Origin: Selenomonas ruminantium subsp. lactilytica TAM6421
Lineage (GTDB): Bacteria > Bacillota > Negativicutes > Selenomonadales > Selenomonadaceae
Assembly (NCBI RefSeq): GCF_000284095.1
Contig: NC_017078.1
Location: 186,001-250,000, forward strand
Direction of reading: 5' to 3'
Length of the DNA stretch: 64,000 nt
Shown: one piece after another, positions 1 to 8,444 of the stretch
Layout of the letters: each line of letters starts with the position of its first letter
Position numbering within the stretch: position 1 is the stretch's first letter
Program-made: the position numbers and the translations under genes
The notes under the pieces: model-generated
Databases searched by the model: none
What the model was told of the DNA's origin: nothing
What the model saw: only the letters and a program-made list of their open reading frames with translations

Positions 1-127
1 GCAATTTTTATTTTCGAAAACATAACAAAGACTAATAATAGACACAGACCCCAGTATTCCAGTTGCGATAAAAACTAATATATTTTCAAAAGCAAATGTG
101 TGCATATTAACAACATTATTTGTATAT
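1..127 (-). pseudogene. Membrane-protein fragment at the left edge, cut by the IS
   Basis: On the minus strand an open frame runs off the left edge without a stop. It encodes a hydrophobic stretch (ILVFIATGILGSVSIISLCY) followed by a short charged tail, as in one helix of a polytopic membrane protein. The frame enters from the inverted repeat of the IS at 128-1572, so this is the part of a gene lying beyond the insertion. The helix resembles the mid-protein helices of acyltransferase-3 proteins, and the N-terminus of such a protein is found on the same strand at 9790-10008. The two may be pieces of one gene. That link is inference; the alternative is an unrelated membrane gene starting at the Met codon near 105. 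Confidence 0.35.
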
Positions 128-150
128 GAGTCTATCCCGGATTTTGTGTA

Positions 151-194
151 AACCTCCCCAGTGATGTAAAATAGGAGCATCACTTGGGGAGGTT
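151..194 (+). promoter_or_regulatory. Hairpin sequestering the transposase ribosome binding site
   Basis: AACCTCCCCAGTGAT (151-165) pairs with ATCACTTGGGGAGGTT (179-194), giving 15 bp with one bulged T and a 13-nt loop. The Shine-Dalgarno GGGGAGG (186-192) lies in the 3' arm, just before the ATG at 200. A transcript reading in from outside would fold this stem and hide the site. Transcripts starting inside the stem would not. Such protection is known for other insertion sequences; here it is inferred. Confidence 0.6.
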
Positions 195-199
195 TTATC

Positions 200-1439
200 A
201 TGAGCAGAAAAACACGCAGTCCAGAAGAACAGGCTCGCAGAGCAAAGATTCGGGAGTTGTTGCAGGCAAGCAACATTGGCAGTATGGAGGACATCCAAAA
301 CTTGTTCAAGGAAACCATTGCCGAGTTTATGGAAAACGGCCTTGAAATCGAGCTGGATGAGTCTCTTGGCTATGGTAAGTATGACTATAAAAACAAAGAT
401 ACCGACAATAGCCGCAACGGACATAGCAAAAAGAACCTTCGCACCAGCTTTGGCGAGGTTGAAGTCTCTGTTCCCAGAGACCGCAAGGGAGAATTCGACC
501 CACAGCTCATCAAAAAGAATCAGGCCAGCATCAGTCAGGACATAGAAGAGAAGATTTTTTCGATGTATGCCAAAGGCATGACTACCAGTGACATTGAATC
601 ACATGTCCGTGACATATATGGCATCGATGTGTCGGACACCACCATCAGCCGCATCACAGACAAAATACTGCCCATTGCCAGAGAGTGGCAGCAGCGTCCA
701 CTGGAAAGCCTTTATGCCGTGGTGTTTATGGACGCCATCCATTACCATGTCCGCAGTGAGGGGCAGATCGTCAAGAAAGCCGTATATATCGCCATTGGCA
801 TTGACATGGACGGACATAAGGATGTACTGGGGATGTGGGTAGGCGAGAACGAAAGTGCCAAATTCTGGGCCAACATCCTGAACAGTCTCAGAAACCGCGG
901 CGTAGAAGACATCCTCATTGCCTGCACAGATAACCTGACAGGCTTCGCAGCAGCCATTGAGGCGGTTTTCCCTCAGACAGATATACAGAACTGCATTATC
1001 CACCAACTGCGTAATTCCAGTAAATTATGTCAGCTACAAAGACCTCAAGGCTCTTATGGCTGATTTGAAGGCGGTTTACGCTGCGGTAGACGAGCCCTCT
1101 GCCCTGGCTGCATTGGAGCGATTTTCAGAGCGTTGGGATAAGAAATATCCCAAGATTTCCCAATCCTGGCAGGATAACTGGGCCAATTTGAGCACCTACT
1201 TCAAATTCCCTACGGAGCTGAGAAGGTTGATTTACACCACCAATACCATTGAAGGCTTTAACCGCCAATTACGGAAAGTGACAAAAGCCAAGTCCGTATT
1301 CCCTACAGATGACAGTCTGCTAAAGATGCTCTATCTGTCCATGATGGATATTACCAGAAAATGGACAGGACGCCGCCAGGACTGGAGCCTTATTCATGCC
1401 CAGTTTGCCATTTATTTTGATGGGAGGATTCCGGAATAA
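200..1439 (+). pseudogene. IS256-family transposase, disrupted by a single-base frameshift
   Basis: The 5' part (200-1063, 287 codons) has the first catalytic Asp in VVFMDAIHYHVR and the second in ACTDNLTGF. The 3' part continues in the next frame as YVSYKDLKALMADLKAVYAA and carries the catalytic Glu in NTIEGFNRQLRK. Deleting one T at 1025/1026 (AAATTATG to AAATATG) joins them into one protein of about 412 residues, the normal family length. As written, translation stops shortly after the second Asp and no complete DDE triad is made. IS256 elements are not known to use programmed frameshifting, so I call it a pseudogene or a sequencing indel. The family assignment is firm; it is related to, but clearly different from, the intact copy at 8495. 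Confidence 0.85.
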
Positions 1440-1443
1440 AAAA

Positions 1444-1508
1444 TGTCTGCACTGCCAAGAATTTCTTGACGTGCAGACAAAAGGGTTTCTATACTTCGAT
1501 ATAGAAAG
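1444..1508 (+). terminator. Two hairpins downstream of the transposase
   Basis: TGTCTGCAC (1444-1452) pairs with GTGCAGACA (1471-1479), with an inner stem CAAGAA/TTCTTG (1456-1468). A second stem TTTCTATA/TATAGAAA follows. There is no long U run, so termination is possible but not certain. The hairpins lie inside the element before its right inverted repeat. Confidence 0.4.
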
Positions 1509-1583
1509 AGAAAATATACTATCCCTGTTTTACATTACTACAGGGAGTTTACACAGAATTTGGGACAGCCTCAGAGTAGCGTG

Positions 1584-2015
1584 TTAAACAAATATCATTT
1601 TCTCATGGTTATGATACGAAGGCTCAGGACTAATAAATACAGTCTTAACTCTTATGCGTATCACAGATACATTCTTTTCGAAGTAAGCTTCACCTGGTAT
1701 CACAATGAAATGCTTATTTGAATAGATTTTGAAATTATTATCTAAGTTATCAGATAATCTTCTTATACTACTAATGCCACGAATTATAGAACTTTCAACA
1801 TCTTTTAATTTTATTTCGCGGTAAGCCATTCTATTATATGCATGTTTGGTATATTCTATTTTTATATTTACTGGAACTTTTTTATATTCATTATTTCGAT
1901 AATATGACTTATGACTACTTGATTTAACTATAGCTTTTTCTTTGGCTATTTCTTTTATTTTACTTTTATGAAACATATTTAAATGGTCTAAATTTTGATT
2001 AAAAAGATTAATCAT
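1584..2015 (-). CDS. Small DUF4258-like protein
   Basis: A 143-residue protein with a lysine-rich first third. It is followed by YTKHAYNRMAYREIKLKDVESSI, the H-x4-RM-x2-R-x3-L-x-DVE pattern of DUF4258, a small fold related to BrnT-type RNase toxins. The C-terminal half (NNFKIYSNKHFIVIPGE, then VIRIRVKTVF) fits the expected beta strands. A Shine-Dalgarno GAGGTT precedes the ATG at 2013-2015. It lies 44 bp after the PcfJ-like gene on the same strand, so it is probably the second gene of that transcript. DUF4258 proteins are often toxin-like or of unknown function, and no antitoxin is recognisable next to it. The role here is unknown. Confidence 0.6.
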   Translation of the reverse strand: MINLFNQNLDHLNMFHKSKIKEIAKEKAIVKSSSHKSYYRNNEYKKVPVNIKIEYTKHAYNRMAYREIKLKDVESSIIRGISSIRRLSDNLDNNFKIYSNKHFIVIPGEAYFEKNVSVIRIRVKTVFISPEPSYHNHEKMIFV

Positions 2016-2059
2016 TGTTAACCTCGACTTTCTTAATATATCCCAAACATCAATTTTAC

Positions 2060-3643
2060 TTATTTTCGTTTCACTTTATATGCAATTTTCTTATCATCAG
2101 CCCAGCGACATATAATTTCGCCAATTGCCGTTGATAAATGTTGATTGCATGGTCCTAGAGCTTGTACCAAGCGGTTTTGTTGAACTTCAAGACAGGCGAT
2201 GTATTTTTCGTCTTTTATCATAGCTAAAATCAATGTTCTTTTTCCAACTACACTACTACAATAACTGGACACACAGTTATGGAATCGTTTGCCATAATTG
2301 CGGATTTCATTGGTATCCTTTGGCAATACTATATGATAGTCATCAATAACATCTTCATAATTTAGTTCGTACTTAGTATAATCGATGACTATATTCTGTA
2401 GTGGTTTTGTCGGCAAATTATTAAAATTCCATTCTCGTCTTTGAGGAAGAATACCTGGAAGTTCTTCCATTAAAAAATCATGTACTTCATGAGTAAAACC
2501 ATCTCGTAGTAATCTACGTTTTGTGTCCCTGTGTAATATGCTGTCATCTTCATTTATATTGGCTTCTATAAACATTCGCAAAATATCTATAGCATCCTGA
2601 TCCCATTCATCTGACACTGCCAAAGGATGTAGGCAGTTTGCCAAAGCTGTTTCTGGACGATATTGCAGGTACCAATGACAGAATCTTTCCAACCAATAAA
2701 GATATGCATCACGGTCATGAATGCTGTTAGCTAGTCTTGAATGCTCTTTCTGATAATCCATGCTCATGAGAGACCAACTAAAGAGCTTGTTTCGATAGAA
2801 GAATCGACGTATTACATTGATGTCACAGAAACCTAATTGACGGAGTAGCAAATAGGCCACAATACTTTCCGGAGATTCTCCATACAGTTTTCTTAGGCTC
2901 TTAGGAGGATTATCTATCCGAAAGAAACGGCAAAGAACTCGATAGTTATCACTTTGTTCTCTGGGAAACAATTTTTCATAATCTTTTCCTACTAGATGTC
3001 GAAATTGACAAATGTTTATGTCCAGCGGCCTCATGCAAAAATCTATCATGTGCCTCATTCCATGGATATTTCCCATATAAGTAGGATTAAACCCGAATTC
3101 TTCTTTAGCCATTTCTTGCATATATGAAATAGCTGTCTCTGTGACTGCTGTGGGAATCTCAACATAGGCAGCACCAAGCATATCTGGAAAAACAGTTGAT
3201 TCTTCACATACATATGCCCCTATCCAGCCTCTATCAGACTTGTTTTTAAGCATCGTCATGGGCCATGCCTGTACCTTGCTATGGAGAAAATCACATTCTG
3301 TCAGCCATTCCTTTTCTTGTACAGTTACAACCGTCCCATTAACTATATTTATCATATTCAGTTGCAATGATACGTTTACAATGCCATTTGTTCTGAATTC
3401 TACAGTCCATTGACGAGGAATAAATAATCGCTGTTCCTCTTCGTGGACTAGATCTTTTATCTGCTCATCAATGTTCAACTCGAAAACTTTGTCTTCTATC
3501 CACTGTCTGGTTAGTATATCATAGCCAAAGATCTTCTTTTTATGAACTGTTACATTAGTACCAGCGCCATAATAGGCGTTCCACAGACTGTCATTGTAAT
3601 CTATATGAATATTCTCATTTGTTTCATAGGTAGCTATTTTCAT
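2060..3643 (-). CDS. PcfJ-like domain protein
   Basis: A 527-residue protein. Its last ~130 residues carry the PcfJ signature: YHIVLPKDTNEIRNYGKRFH, then NCVSSYC, a short ACLEVQQNRLVQ segment and a closing W. The first ~390 residues are unfamiliar but rich in Trp, Tyr and His with many likely helices. PcfJ was named from enterococcal conjugative plasmid pCF10; relatives are scattered in plasmids, phages and islands and their biochemical role is unknown. AAAGGAG lies 6 bp before the ATG. A TTGACA-N18-TATTAT promoter at 3781-3810 points into the gene and shares its -35 region with the divergent operon at 4007. Base composition is AT-rich like the rest of the island and unlike the genes after 10 kb. 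The domain call is moderately strong; function is not inferred. Confidence 0.7.
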   Translation of the reverse strand: MKIATYETNENIHIDYNDSLWNAYYGAGTNVTVHKKKIFGYDILTRQWIEDKVFELNIDEQIKDLVHEEEQRLFIPRQWTVEFRTNGIVNVSLQLNMINIVNGTVVTVQEKEWLTECDFLHSKVQAWPMTMLKNKSDRGWIGAYVCEESTVFPDMLGAAYVEIPTAVTETAISYMQEMAKEEFGFNPTYMGNIHGMRHMIDFCMRPLDINICQFRHLVGKDYEKLFPREQSDNYRVLCRFFRIDNPPKSLRKLYGESPESIVAYLLLRQLGFCDINVIRRFFYRNKLFSWSLMSMDYQKEHSRLANSIHDRDAYLYWLERFCHWYLQYRPETALANCLHPLAVSDEWDQDAIDILRMFIEANINEDDSILHRDTKRRLLRDGFTHEVHDFLMEELPGILPQRREWNFNNLPTKPLQNIVIDYTKYELNYEDVIDDYHIVLPKDTNEIRNYGKRFHNCVSSYCSSVVGKRTLILAMIKDEKYIACLEVQQNRLVQALGPCNQHLSTAIGEIICRWADDKKIAYKVKRK

Positions 3644-3780
3644 AGTTAAGCTCCTTTCTAAGATAATTTTACTAAATCTATTAATTTCTCTGATAATCGA
3701 TATGCACAGAAAGTACTTTTAACTTCACTTCCAATATTACTTAATCATATAATCAGTAAAAATATTATAGCTTATTAAGC

Positions 3781-3810
3781 ATAATACATTAAATGTTCTA
3801 TGGTTGTCAA
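3781..3810 (-). promoter_or_regulatory. Leftward sigma-70 promoter for the PcfJ-like operon
   Basis: Read on the minus strand, TTGACA (3810-3805) is followed by an 18-bp spacer and TATTAT (3786-3781). It lies about 140 bp before the ATG at 3643. The rest of 3644-4006 is AT-rich; apart from this promoter, its divergent partner and their shared inverted repeat, I see nothing in it. Confidence 0.65.
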
Positions 3811-3850
3811 TATATTATTTGTTAATTAATTTGTTAATAATATATTGACA
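3805..3850. promoter_or_regulatory. 15-bp perfect inverted repeat joining two divergent -35 boxes
   Basis: TGTCAATATATTATT (3805-3819) is exactly complementary to AATAATATATTGACA (3836-3850), with a 16-bp spacer holding the palindrome TTAATTAA. The outer ends of the arms are the TTGACA boxes of both promoters. A dimeric protein bound here would block both operons at once. The helix-turn-helix protein at 4007 is the natural candidate, by position only. Confidence 0.65.
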
Positions 3851-3873
3851 GTATTTTATATACATGTTAATAT
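3845..3873 (+). promoter_or_regulatory. Rightward consensus promoter for the HTH/nuclease/Sel1 operon
   Basis: TTGACA (3845-3850), a 17-bp spacer and TAATAT (3868-3873) make a near-ideal sigma-70 promoter. Transcription would start near 3880, leaving a leader of about 125 nt before the ATG at 4007. Confidence 0.75.
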
Positions 3874-4006
3874 ACCATTAAATAGATAAACTGCGATTTT
3901 TAAAAAACATATATAAGCTCTGCTGATAAATATAGATTATATATATTTATTTTATAATAAATTAAATTTATAATTAAAATTGGTATCTATAGGAGGGCAA
4001 TTTATA

Positions 4007-4543
4007 ATGTCTATACAACAAAGTGTAACGGAAGTTAAGGATTTTTTTACAACTAAACAAGCTGCTGAACTATTAGGACTTACAGAATATACTATAAGAA
4101 AGAAAATACGCAATAACGAAATAAAAGCCATTCCTGGTTCAAATGTTCGCGAAGGGTACAAAATTGAAAAAGAATCCCTATTAGAATATGCAAAAAAAAA
4201 TAATGTTTCTCCATTTAAAGAATTATCACCTTTCCAATTAGCATTTGCATTAAATCCAGTGGTTGGTGCAGGTGTTGGTATATATAGTTTGATAAAAAGC
4301 ATTGGATTCATTGGTAATAGTGATAACAATACTATAAAGGATAAAGAACGCATCTATAAACTAGGGATCCAACGATTAGATAAAGAAATAGAAGGATTAA
4401 ATCTTCAAATAGAGGCGTTAAATTTGGAAGACAAATCCGTTGAGAATGAAAAGCTAATTCTTGAAAAGAAAATCAAGATAAATGAGCTTGAACAGAAAAT
4501 AAAAGAAATAGAAATTGAAAGGGCTATGGATTTAACCCCTTAA
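4007..4543 (+). CDS. Helix-turn-helix (excisionase/MerR-like) protein with coiled-coil tail
   Basis: A 178-residue protein. Residues 12-62 (DFFTTKQAAELLGLTEYTIR, then a basic stretch and GYKIEKESLLEYAKK) match the HTH_17 excisionase-type winged helix found in MerR-like regulators. Residues ~75-105 are a hydrophobic segment (AFALNPVVGAGVGIYSLIKS) that could touch a membrane. The last ~65 residues are a heptad-rich Glu/Lys/Leu coiled coil. The frame opens earlier, at a TTG at 3980, but AGGAGGG at 3991-3997 sets the ATG at 4007 as start. It is first in an operon whose next gene begins 22 bp after its stop. It is a candidate autoregulator acting on the inverted repeat at 3805-3850. HTH, hydrophobic stretch and coiled coil in one short protein is unusual and could mean it senses or tethers to the membrane partner encoded next. 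Confidence 0.7.
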   Translation: MSIQQSVTEVKDFFTTKQAAELLGLTEYTIRKKIRNNEIKAIPGSNVREGYKIEKESLLEYAKKNNVSPFKELSPFQLAFALNPVVGAGVGIYSLIKSIGFIGNSDNNTIKDKERIYKLGIQRLDKEIEGLNLQIEALNLEDKSVENEKLILEKKIKINELEQKIKEIEIERAMDLTP

Positions 4544-4565
4544 TTATGTTTTGAGGTGTATAACC

Positions 4566-6254
4566 ATGAATAAAAGAGTACATTTTAATTCACAAAAAGA
4601 TAAATATATCAATAATACAAAAGAATTTTCAGGTACTTATCACGGGGCGATAGAAAGTGGCTCTCACGCAGATAGATTAACGCGCTTTAATTCACGTCAA
4701 GGTCAGGGCTATGCAGCTGAACAAGCAAATCATATTAAGGATATAATAAGTGGTCATGACGCGGAGATTTTAGGTGATAACAATAAGAAAAATGGTCCTG
4801 ATAGAAAAGTAGATGGAGAACTAATTCAAACTAAGTATTGTAAAACAGCAGTTAATACTGTAAATGCAGCATTTAAGAATGGACAATATCGTTACATCGA
4901 TACAAATGGACAAGCAATGCAGCTTGAAGTCCCCAAGGATCAATATCAAGATGCTATCAAATACATGAAAAAAAGAATACAGCGCGGGCAAATTCCTGGC
5001 GTTACTGATCCAGGCGATGCAGTACGATTGATTCGCAAGGGAAACGTTGATTATAAAACTGCATGTCGCATAGCCAAAGCTGGTAATATAGATTCTCTAA
5101 TTTTTGATGCAGCCCATGGCATTGTCATTGCTACCAGTGCGATGGGAATTTCGGCAATAGTCACTTATGCTCGGGCAATTTGGCAGGGAAAGACTCAGGA
5201 ACGTGCCATAGATGAAGCCATGCTTTTTGGTTTACAATCTGGAGGAATAGCCTTTGTTGGATCAGTATTAACCTCACAAATTGCACGTACTGAAATGAAT
5301 AGGTGTTTATTGACACCGTCAATTAAGTTGGTAAAGATGCTTCCCTCGAATATACGTCGTCTTTTGGTCTCATCTCTAAAGCAAGGCGCCCCTATTTTTG
5401 GGCAATCTGCAACTAAAGATCTTGCTAAACTCGTACGTAGCAACGCCATCGCCGCAGGCGTTATGGTAATTTGTCTATCGGCAGTAGATATAACAAATTT
5501 TTTCCGTGGACGAATATCCGCTACTGAGTTGTTCAAAAAAGTAAGTATTATCACAGCTGGAATAGGCGGAGGATATATTGGTTCAACAGTGGGAACAGCT
5601 GTAGCGGGACCCTTTGGTACAGTCGCAGGCGGTATTACAGGAAGTATTGTAGGTGGAAGTAGTGCAGAAAAACTTCTCTCTCATTTTGTTGAGGATGATG
5701 CAAAAAAGATGCTTACTATCATAAATGATGAATTAATTCCTTTAGTAGAGGAATACTTTCTTAGCCAAATTGAATTAGAAATTGTACTTGAAGATCTAAA
5801 AATCAAACTTGAAAATGATAAATTGCTAGATATGTTTGCCAGTCAAGATCGCCATTCCTTCGCACGCAATATATTGATTGAAGTTATCGAAAATACTGTA
5901 AAGTGGCGTACATCTTCCAACAGAATTATTTTGCCATCTAATGAACTTTTCATATTTAGACTTGGACATATACTTGACATGGGGCAACGTGATGGTGAAC
6001 TAGAAGAATATTTCAGCGATAGCACAGTTGATACGCAAACTTTTGGAAGACAAATTATGCAAAGAGAAGTCTCAAGGGATGTATCAAATAAAGCATGGTA
6101 TGTAACCAGTCAATTTAATAAAATATCGATGCAAGCCAGTAATGAATTAATAAAAATGTCAAATAATGAAGAGATGTTTAAAAAAATTATCAGCAATCAA
6201 GAATTAGAAATTGATGAGTATATAAAGGAAATGAATTTGCTTATGAGGGAGTGA
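4566..6254 (+). CDS. PD-(D/E)XK-like nuclease domain fused to a glycine-zipper membrane region
   Basis: A 562-residue protein of no family I can name. Residues ~50-100 contain GPDRKVDGELIQTKYCK: Pro78-Asp79, then Gln88-x-Lys90, the spacing of a PD-(D/E)XK core with the QXK variant seen in Mrr-type nucleases. Glu52 could be the helix residue. Residues 180-245 and 296-312 are hydrophobic. Residues 326-365 are a dense glycine zipper (GIGGGYIGSTVGTAVAGPFG, then TVAGGITGSIVGG), as in pore-forming or membrane-inserting proteins. The last ~190 residues are charged and helical. TTGAGGTG precedes the ATG at 4566; the slightly longer frame from 4551 lacks a site. The stop is 7 bp before the next gene. 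Nuclease plus membrane effector is a plausible phage-defence or toxin design. The nuclease motif is my reading by eye, not a database match. Confidence 0.6.
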   Translation: MNKRVHFNSQKDKYINNTKEFSGTYHGAIESGSHADRLTRFNSRQGQGYAAEQANHIKDIISGHDAEILGDNNKKNGPDRKVDGELIQTKYCKTAVNTVNAAFKNGQYRYIDTNGQAMQLEVPKDQYQDAIKYMKKRIQRGQIPGVTDPGDAVRLIRKGNVDYKTACRIAKAGNIDSLIFDAAHGIVIATSAMGISAIVTYARAIWQGKTQERAIDEAMLFGLQSGGIAFVGSVLTSQIARTEMNRCLLTPSIKLVKMLPSNIRRLLVSSLKQGAPIFGQSATKDLAKLVRSNAIAAGVMVICLSAVDITNFFRGRISATELFKKVSIITAGIGGGYIGSTVGTAVAGPFGTVAGGITGSIVGGSSAEKLLSHFVEDDAKKMLTIINDELIPLVEEYFLSQIELEIVLEDLKIKLENDKLLDMFASQDRHSFARNILIEVIENTVKWRTSSNRIILPSNELFIFRLGHILDMGQRDGELEEYFSDSTVDTQTFGRQIMQREVSRDVSNKAWYVTSQFNKISMQASNELIKMSNNEEMFKKIISNQELEIDEYIKEMNLLMRE

Positions 6255-6261
6255 CACTATT

Positions 6262-7116
6262 ATGTTTAACGGTAAAGTTATCACTAAAGTAAATACTAAT
6301 AATATTGTTGATAATGATATATTTGATAATAATATTTTTACAAATGATGAAAAAATAACATTGGATATAAACATTGAGCAACTTATTTCTGAATATAATG
6401 ATAATAGAAAAGAAATCAATCGCTTAGTATTTGAATGTGTTACTGAGATGACGGAAGGTGATAAAGCAGAATTAAATCTTTCTAAAAGGAATTTTTTTCA
6501 TCGTATAATAGGTGAAATAACAGGAAGTAATCAGAATTTACAAAATAAGATTAATAGTAATCACACAGCTGCACAATATGCAGCATTAGAAATATTACAA
6601 AAACTCGAAAGAAAAAACCTAATAAATTTCACACTTATTACTGCTGTCAATAATAAACTTAATGCTTCAATAATATCTAAAAATAAAGAATCCAAAAGAA
6701 TATATTCTTTTTTAAAAGATTTTATAAAAAAAAATAGAAATAGATTTTATCATTATGAAACTCGTCTGGATATAGCAGAACAAAAAATCAATTTATTGGA
6801 ATGGTGTAATTCCATAAAATATCAAGAATTCAATGGTGAAGAATACATAAATATGGATAATACCAAGAAAATTGTTTGCCTTGTTAGAGATTTTTATGAA
6901 CTAACAAATGGAAATTGGTCTTTTCCAGATTTACTATTATTGAAAACTGCAATGTCAGATATAAAAATATCCCCAAACTCTTACGTAAACTACTATACTG
7001 TGTTAAAAGAGATTCATGATAAACCTTTGCTCAAAAAAAATTATTCAAGAATGCAATTATCAATCCAACAGATGAATTCTCACATATTATCCCATTGGGA
7101 GTTTTTAATAAATTAG
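6262..7116 (+). CDS. Unrecognised protein, probably the N-terminal half of a frameshifted Sel1 protein
   Basis: As read, 284 residues, Asn/Lys/Ile-rich and mostly helical, with no family recognised. The last 17 codons after the A8 tract at 7033-7040 (NYSRMQLSIQQMNSHIL and so on) look like noise. In the next frame the same DNA reads LFKNAIINPTDEFSHIIPLG and continues without a stop into the Sel1-repeat frame ending at 8429. A ninth A would give one protein of about 722 residues. GGGAG upstream of the ATG at 6262 gives a plausible start, 7 bp after the nuclease gene. Expressed as written, it would be a truncated protein with translation of the second half depending on slippage or an internal TTG. 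Confidence 0.6.
   Translation: MFNGKVITKVNTNNIVDNDIFDNNIFTNDEKITLDINIEQLISEYNDNRKEINRLVFECVTEMTEGDKAELNLSKRNFFHRIIGEITGSNQNLQNKINSNHTAAQYAALEILQKLERKNLINFTLITAVNNKLNASIISKNKESKRIYSFLKDFIKKNRNRFYHYETRLDIAEQKINLLEWCNSIKYQEFNGEEYINMDNTKKIVCLVRDFYELTNGNWSFPDLLLLKTAMSDIKISPNSYVNYYTVLKEIHDKPLLKKNYSRMQLSIQQMNSHILSHWEFLIN
7033..7040 (+). repeat. A8 homopolymer at the frame break
   Basis: Eight consecutive A residues lie exactly where coding switches frame. Nine would fuse 6262-7116 with 7095-8429. Such tracts slip during replication (phase variation) or transcription, and they are also typical sites of sequencing indels. Confidence 0.7.
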
Positions 7117-8429
7117 AACTATTAGATACTACTGAATCTTATATTATTGATTCTGCATTGGGCTGTATAGATGTAAAGGAAAATGAAATAACACGAAATG
7201 ATTTACGAGATAATCTCACTAAAAAATATATTTCCCAATCGGCATTAGTCAATATTAATACCAAAATTAGTATTTATAATTTTATAGTAGAACTTCTGTA
7301 TACTCTACAGCAGGCTGAAGCAGAAAAAATTCTATTTCTCGAACAAGAAACAACACTACATGAAGCAATAGATTTATATATTCATTGCCACATGAATGAA
7401 GCTGCAGATAAATTTCTTCCATTAGCAGAATCAGGAAATACAAAAGCTATGTATCTTCTTGGAGATATTTATCGAAACTATTCTTCTGTTGAATTCCATT
7501 CAATAGGAGAATCCTGGCAAAAGAAGGGGGCATATTTACAAGATCCTCTTTGTATGATTAGTACAATTCCTAATGAAGATGATGTATTAATTATGGAAGA
7601 TATTATTGAGAAATTAAAAGATTTGTCTTACCAAAATGATATGTTTGCTCAATATGAACTTGGATATTGTTATGAATATGGTAGATGCGTAGAAAAAGAT
7701 GCTGAATTAGCAAAAAAATGGTATCTTACCGCAGCAAAATTAGGTCATTTTAAAAGTATGAACAAACTAGGCTTGCTTTATGCTGCTGATAGAGACTACA
7801 TCGAAGCTAACAAATGGTACAAGCTTGCTGGAGAAAATGGCTATAACGAGGGTTGGTACAATCTTGGAAAAAGTTATCATTATGGAATTGGAGTAGAAAT
7901 AGATTCAGATATAGCAATATACTATTATCAAAAATCTTTTAATTTACATGGTAATTGCTCTGGAGAAATCGCTAACCAAATTGGCCTTGTATATCATGAA
8001 ATAAAAAAGGAAAATGAACCAGCTAATCATTGGTTTAAAAGAGCAGGTGAATTAGGATATTCTTATGGATGGAGTAATTTAGCTTCTAGCTATGAAAATG
8101 GCCGTGGCGTAAGTATAGATATAGAAAAGGCTAAAGAATATTATATAAAAGCATATGATATAGGAGATAATTCGGCTGGCAAATTTGCCAATTCTATAGG
8201 GGTTATATTCGCTAATGAAAAAAATTATACTTCTGCTTATAAATGGTTTCATTTAGCAGCAAAGGATGGCTTTGGTTGGGGATTTTATAATCTTGGTTGT
8301 TTATTTTATCACGGTTTAGGTGTAGAAAAAAATAATGATATAGCAATATATTATTATGAAAAAACTTCTTATATAGACTCCTTAAAAATGCTTGGTAAAA
8401 TTTATTATGAAAAAATCTCTGTAAATTAA
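7095..8429 (+). CDS. Sel1-like repeat protein, C-terminal half of the split gene
   Basis: The listed start is a TTG at 7095 with no Shine-Dalgarno. The frame is open upstream to the A8 tract at 7033-7040, which supports fusion with the preceding gene. From about residue 185 there are roughly seven Sel1/TPR-type helical repeats, for example AQYELGYCYEYGRCVEKDAE, and NLGKSYHYGIGVEIDSDIAI in a later unit. Each carries the W/YY and A-x2-G-x3-A positions of the family, alternating between canonical 36-residue units and shorter ones. Sel1 arrays are protein-protein scaffolds; in accessory islands they often sit beside effectors. It ends 15 bp before the inverted repeat of the right IS. It may partner the nuclease/membrane protein of the same operon, which is inference from position. 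Confidence 0.7.
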   Translation: MGVFNKLELLDTTESYIIDSALGCIDVKENEITRNDLRDNLTKKYISQSALVNINTKISIYNFIVELLYTLQQAEAEKILFLEQETTLHEAIDLYIHCHMNEAADKFLPLAESGNTKAMYLLGDIYRNYSSVEFHSIGESWQKKGAYLQDPLCMISTIPNEDDVLIMEDIIEKLKDLSYQNDMFAQYELGYCYEYGRCVEKDAELAKKWYLTAAKLGHFKSMNKLGLLYAADRDYIEANKWYKLAGENGYNEGWYNLGKSYHYGIGVEIDSDIAIYYYQKSFNLHGNCSGEIANQIGLVYHEIKKENEPANHWFKRAGELGYSYGWSNLASSYENGRGVSIDIEKAKEYYIKAYDIGDNSAGKFANSIGVIFANEKNYTSAYKWFHLAAKDGFGWGFYNLGCLFYHGLGVEKNNDIAIYYYEKTSYIDSLKMLGKIYYEKISVN

Positions 8430-8444
8430 CTTTCCCTCGAAATC

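Larger units (their letters stand above)
128..1572 (+). mobile_element. IS256-family insertion sequence, left copy, probably inactive
   Basis: Imperfect terminal inverted repeats are visible. The left end at 128-158 (GAGTCTATCCCGG, then TTTGTGTAAAC) matches the complement of the right end at 1540-1572 (GTTTACACAGAATTTGGG, then CAGCCTC). One transposase gene of the IS256/Mutator type lies between. The 8-10 bp on the two sides do not match, so no target-site duplication is visible. Either the element has rearranged since insertion or the boundary is a few bases off. The transposase is frameshifted, so autonomous movement is unlikely. Confidence 0.8.

Noticed and set aside
599-1006. Minus-strand frames inside both transposase genes
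   Set aside because: They are shadows of the transposase coding frame and appear at equivalent places in both copies because the coding strands are related.
957-1439. Programmed frameshifting to make a two-part transposase
   Set aside because: IS256-type transposases are single-frame proteins, the intact copy at 8495 needs no shift, and the site has no slippery heptamer. A one-base indel explains it.
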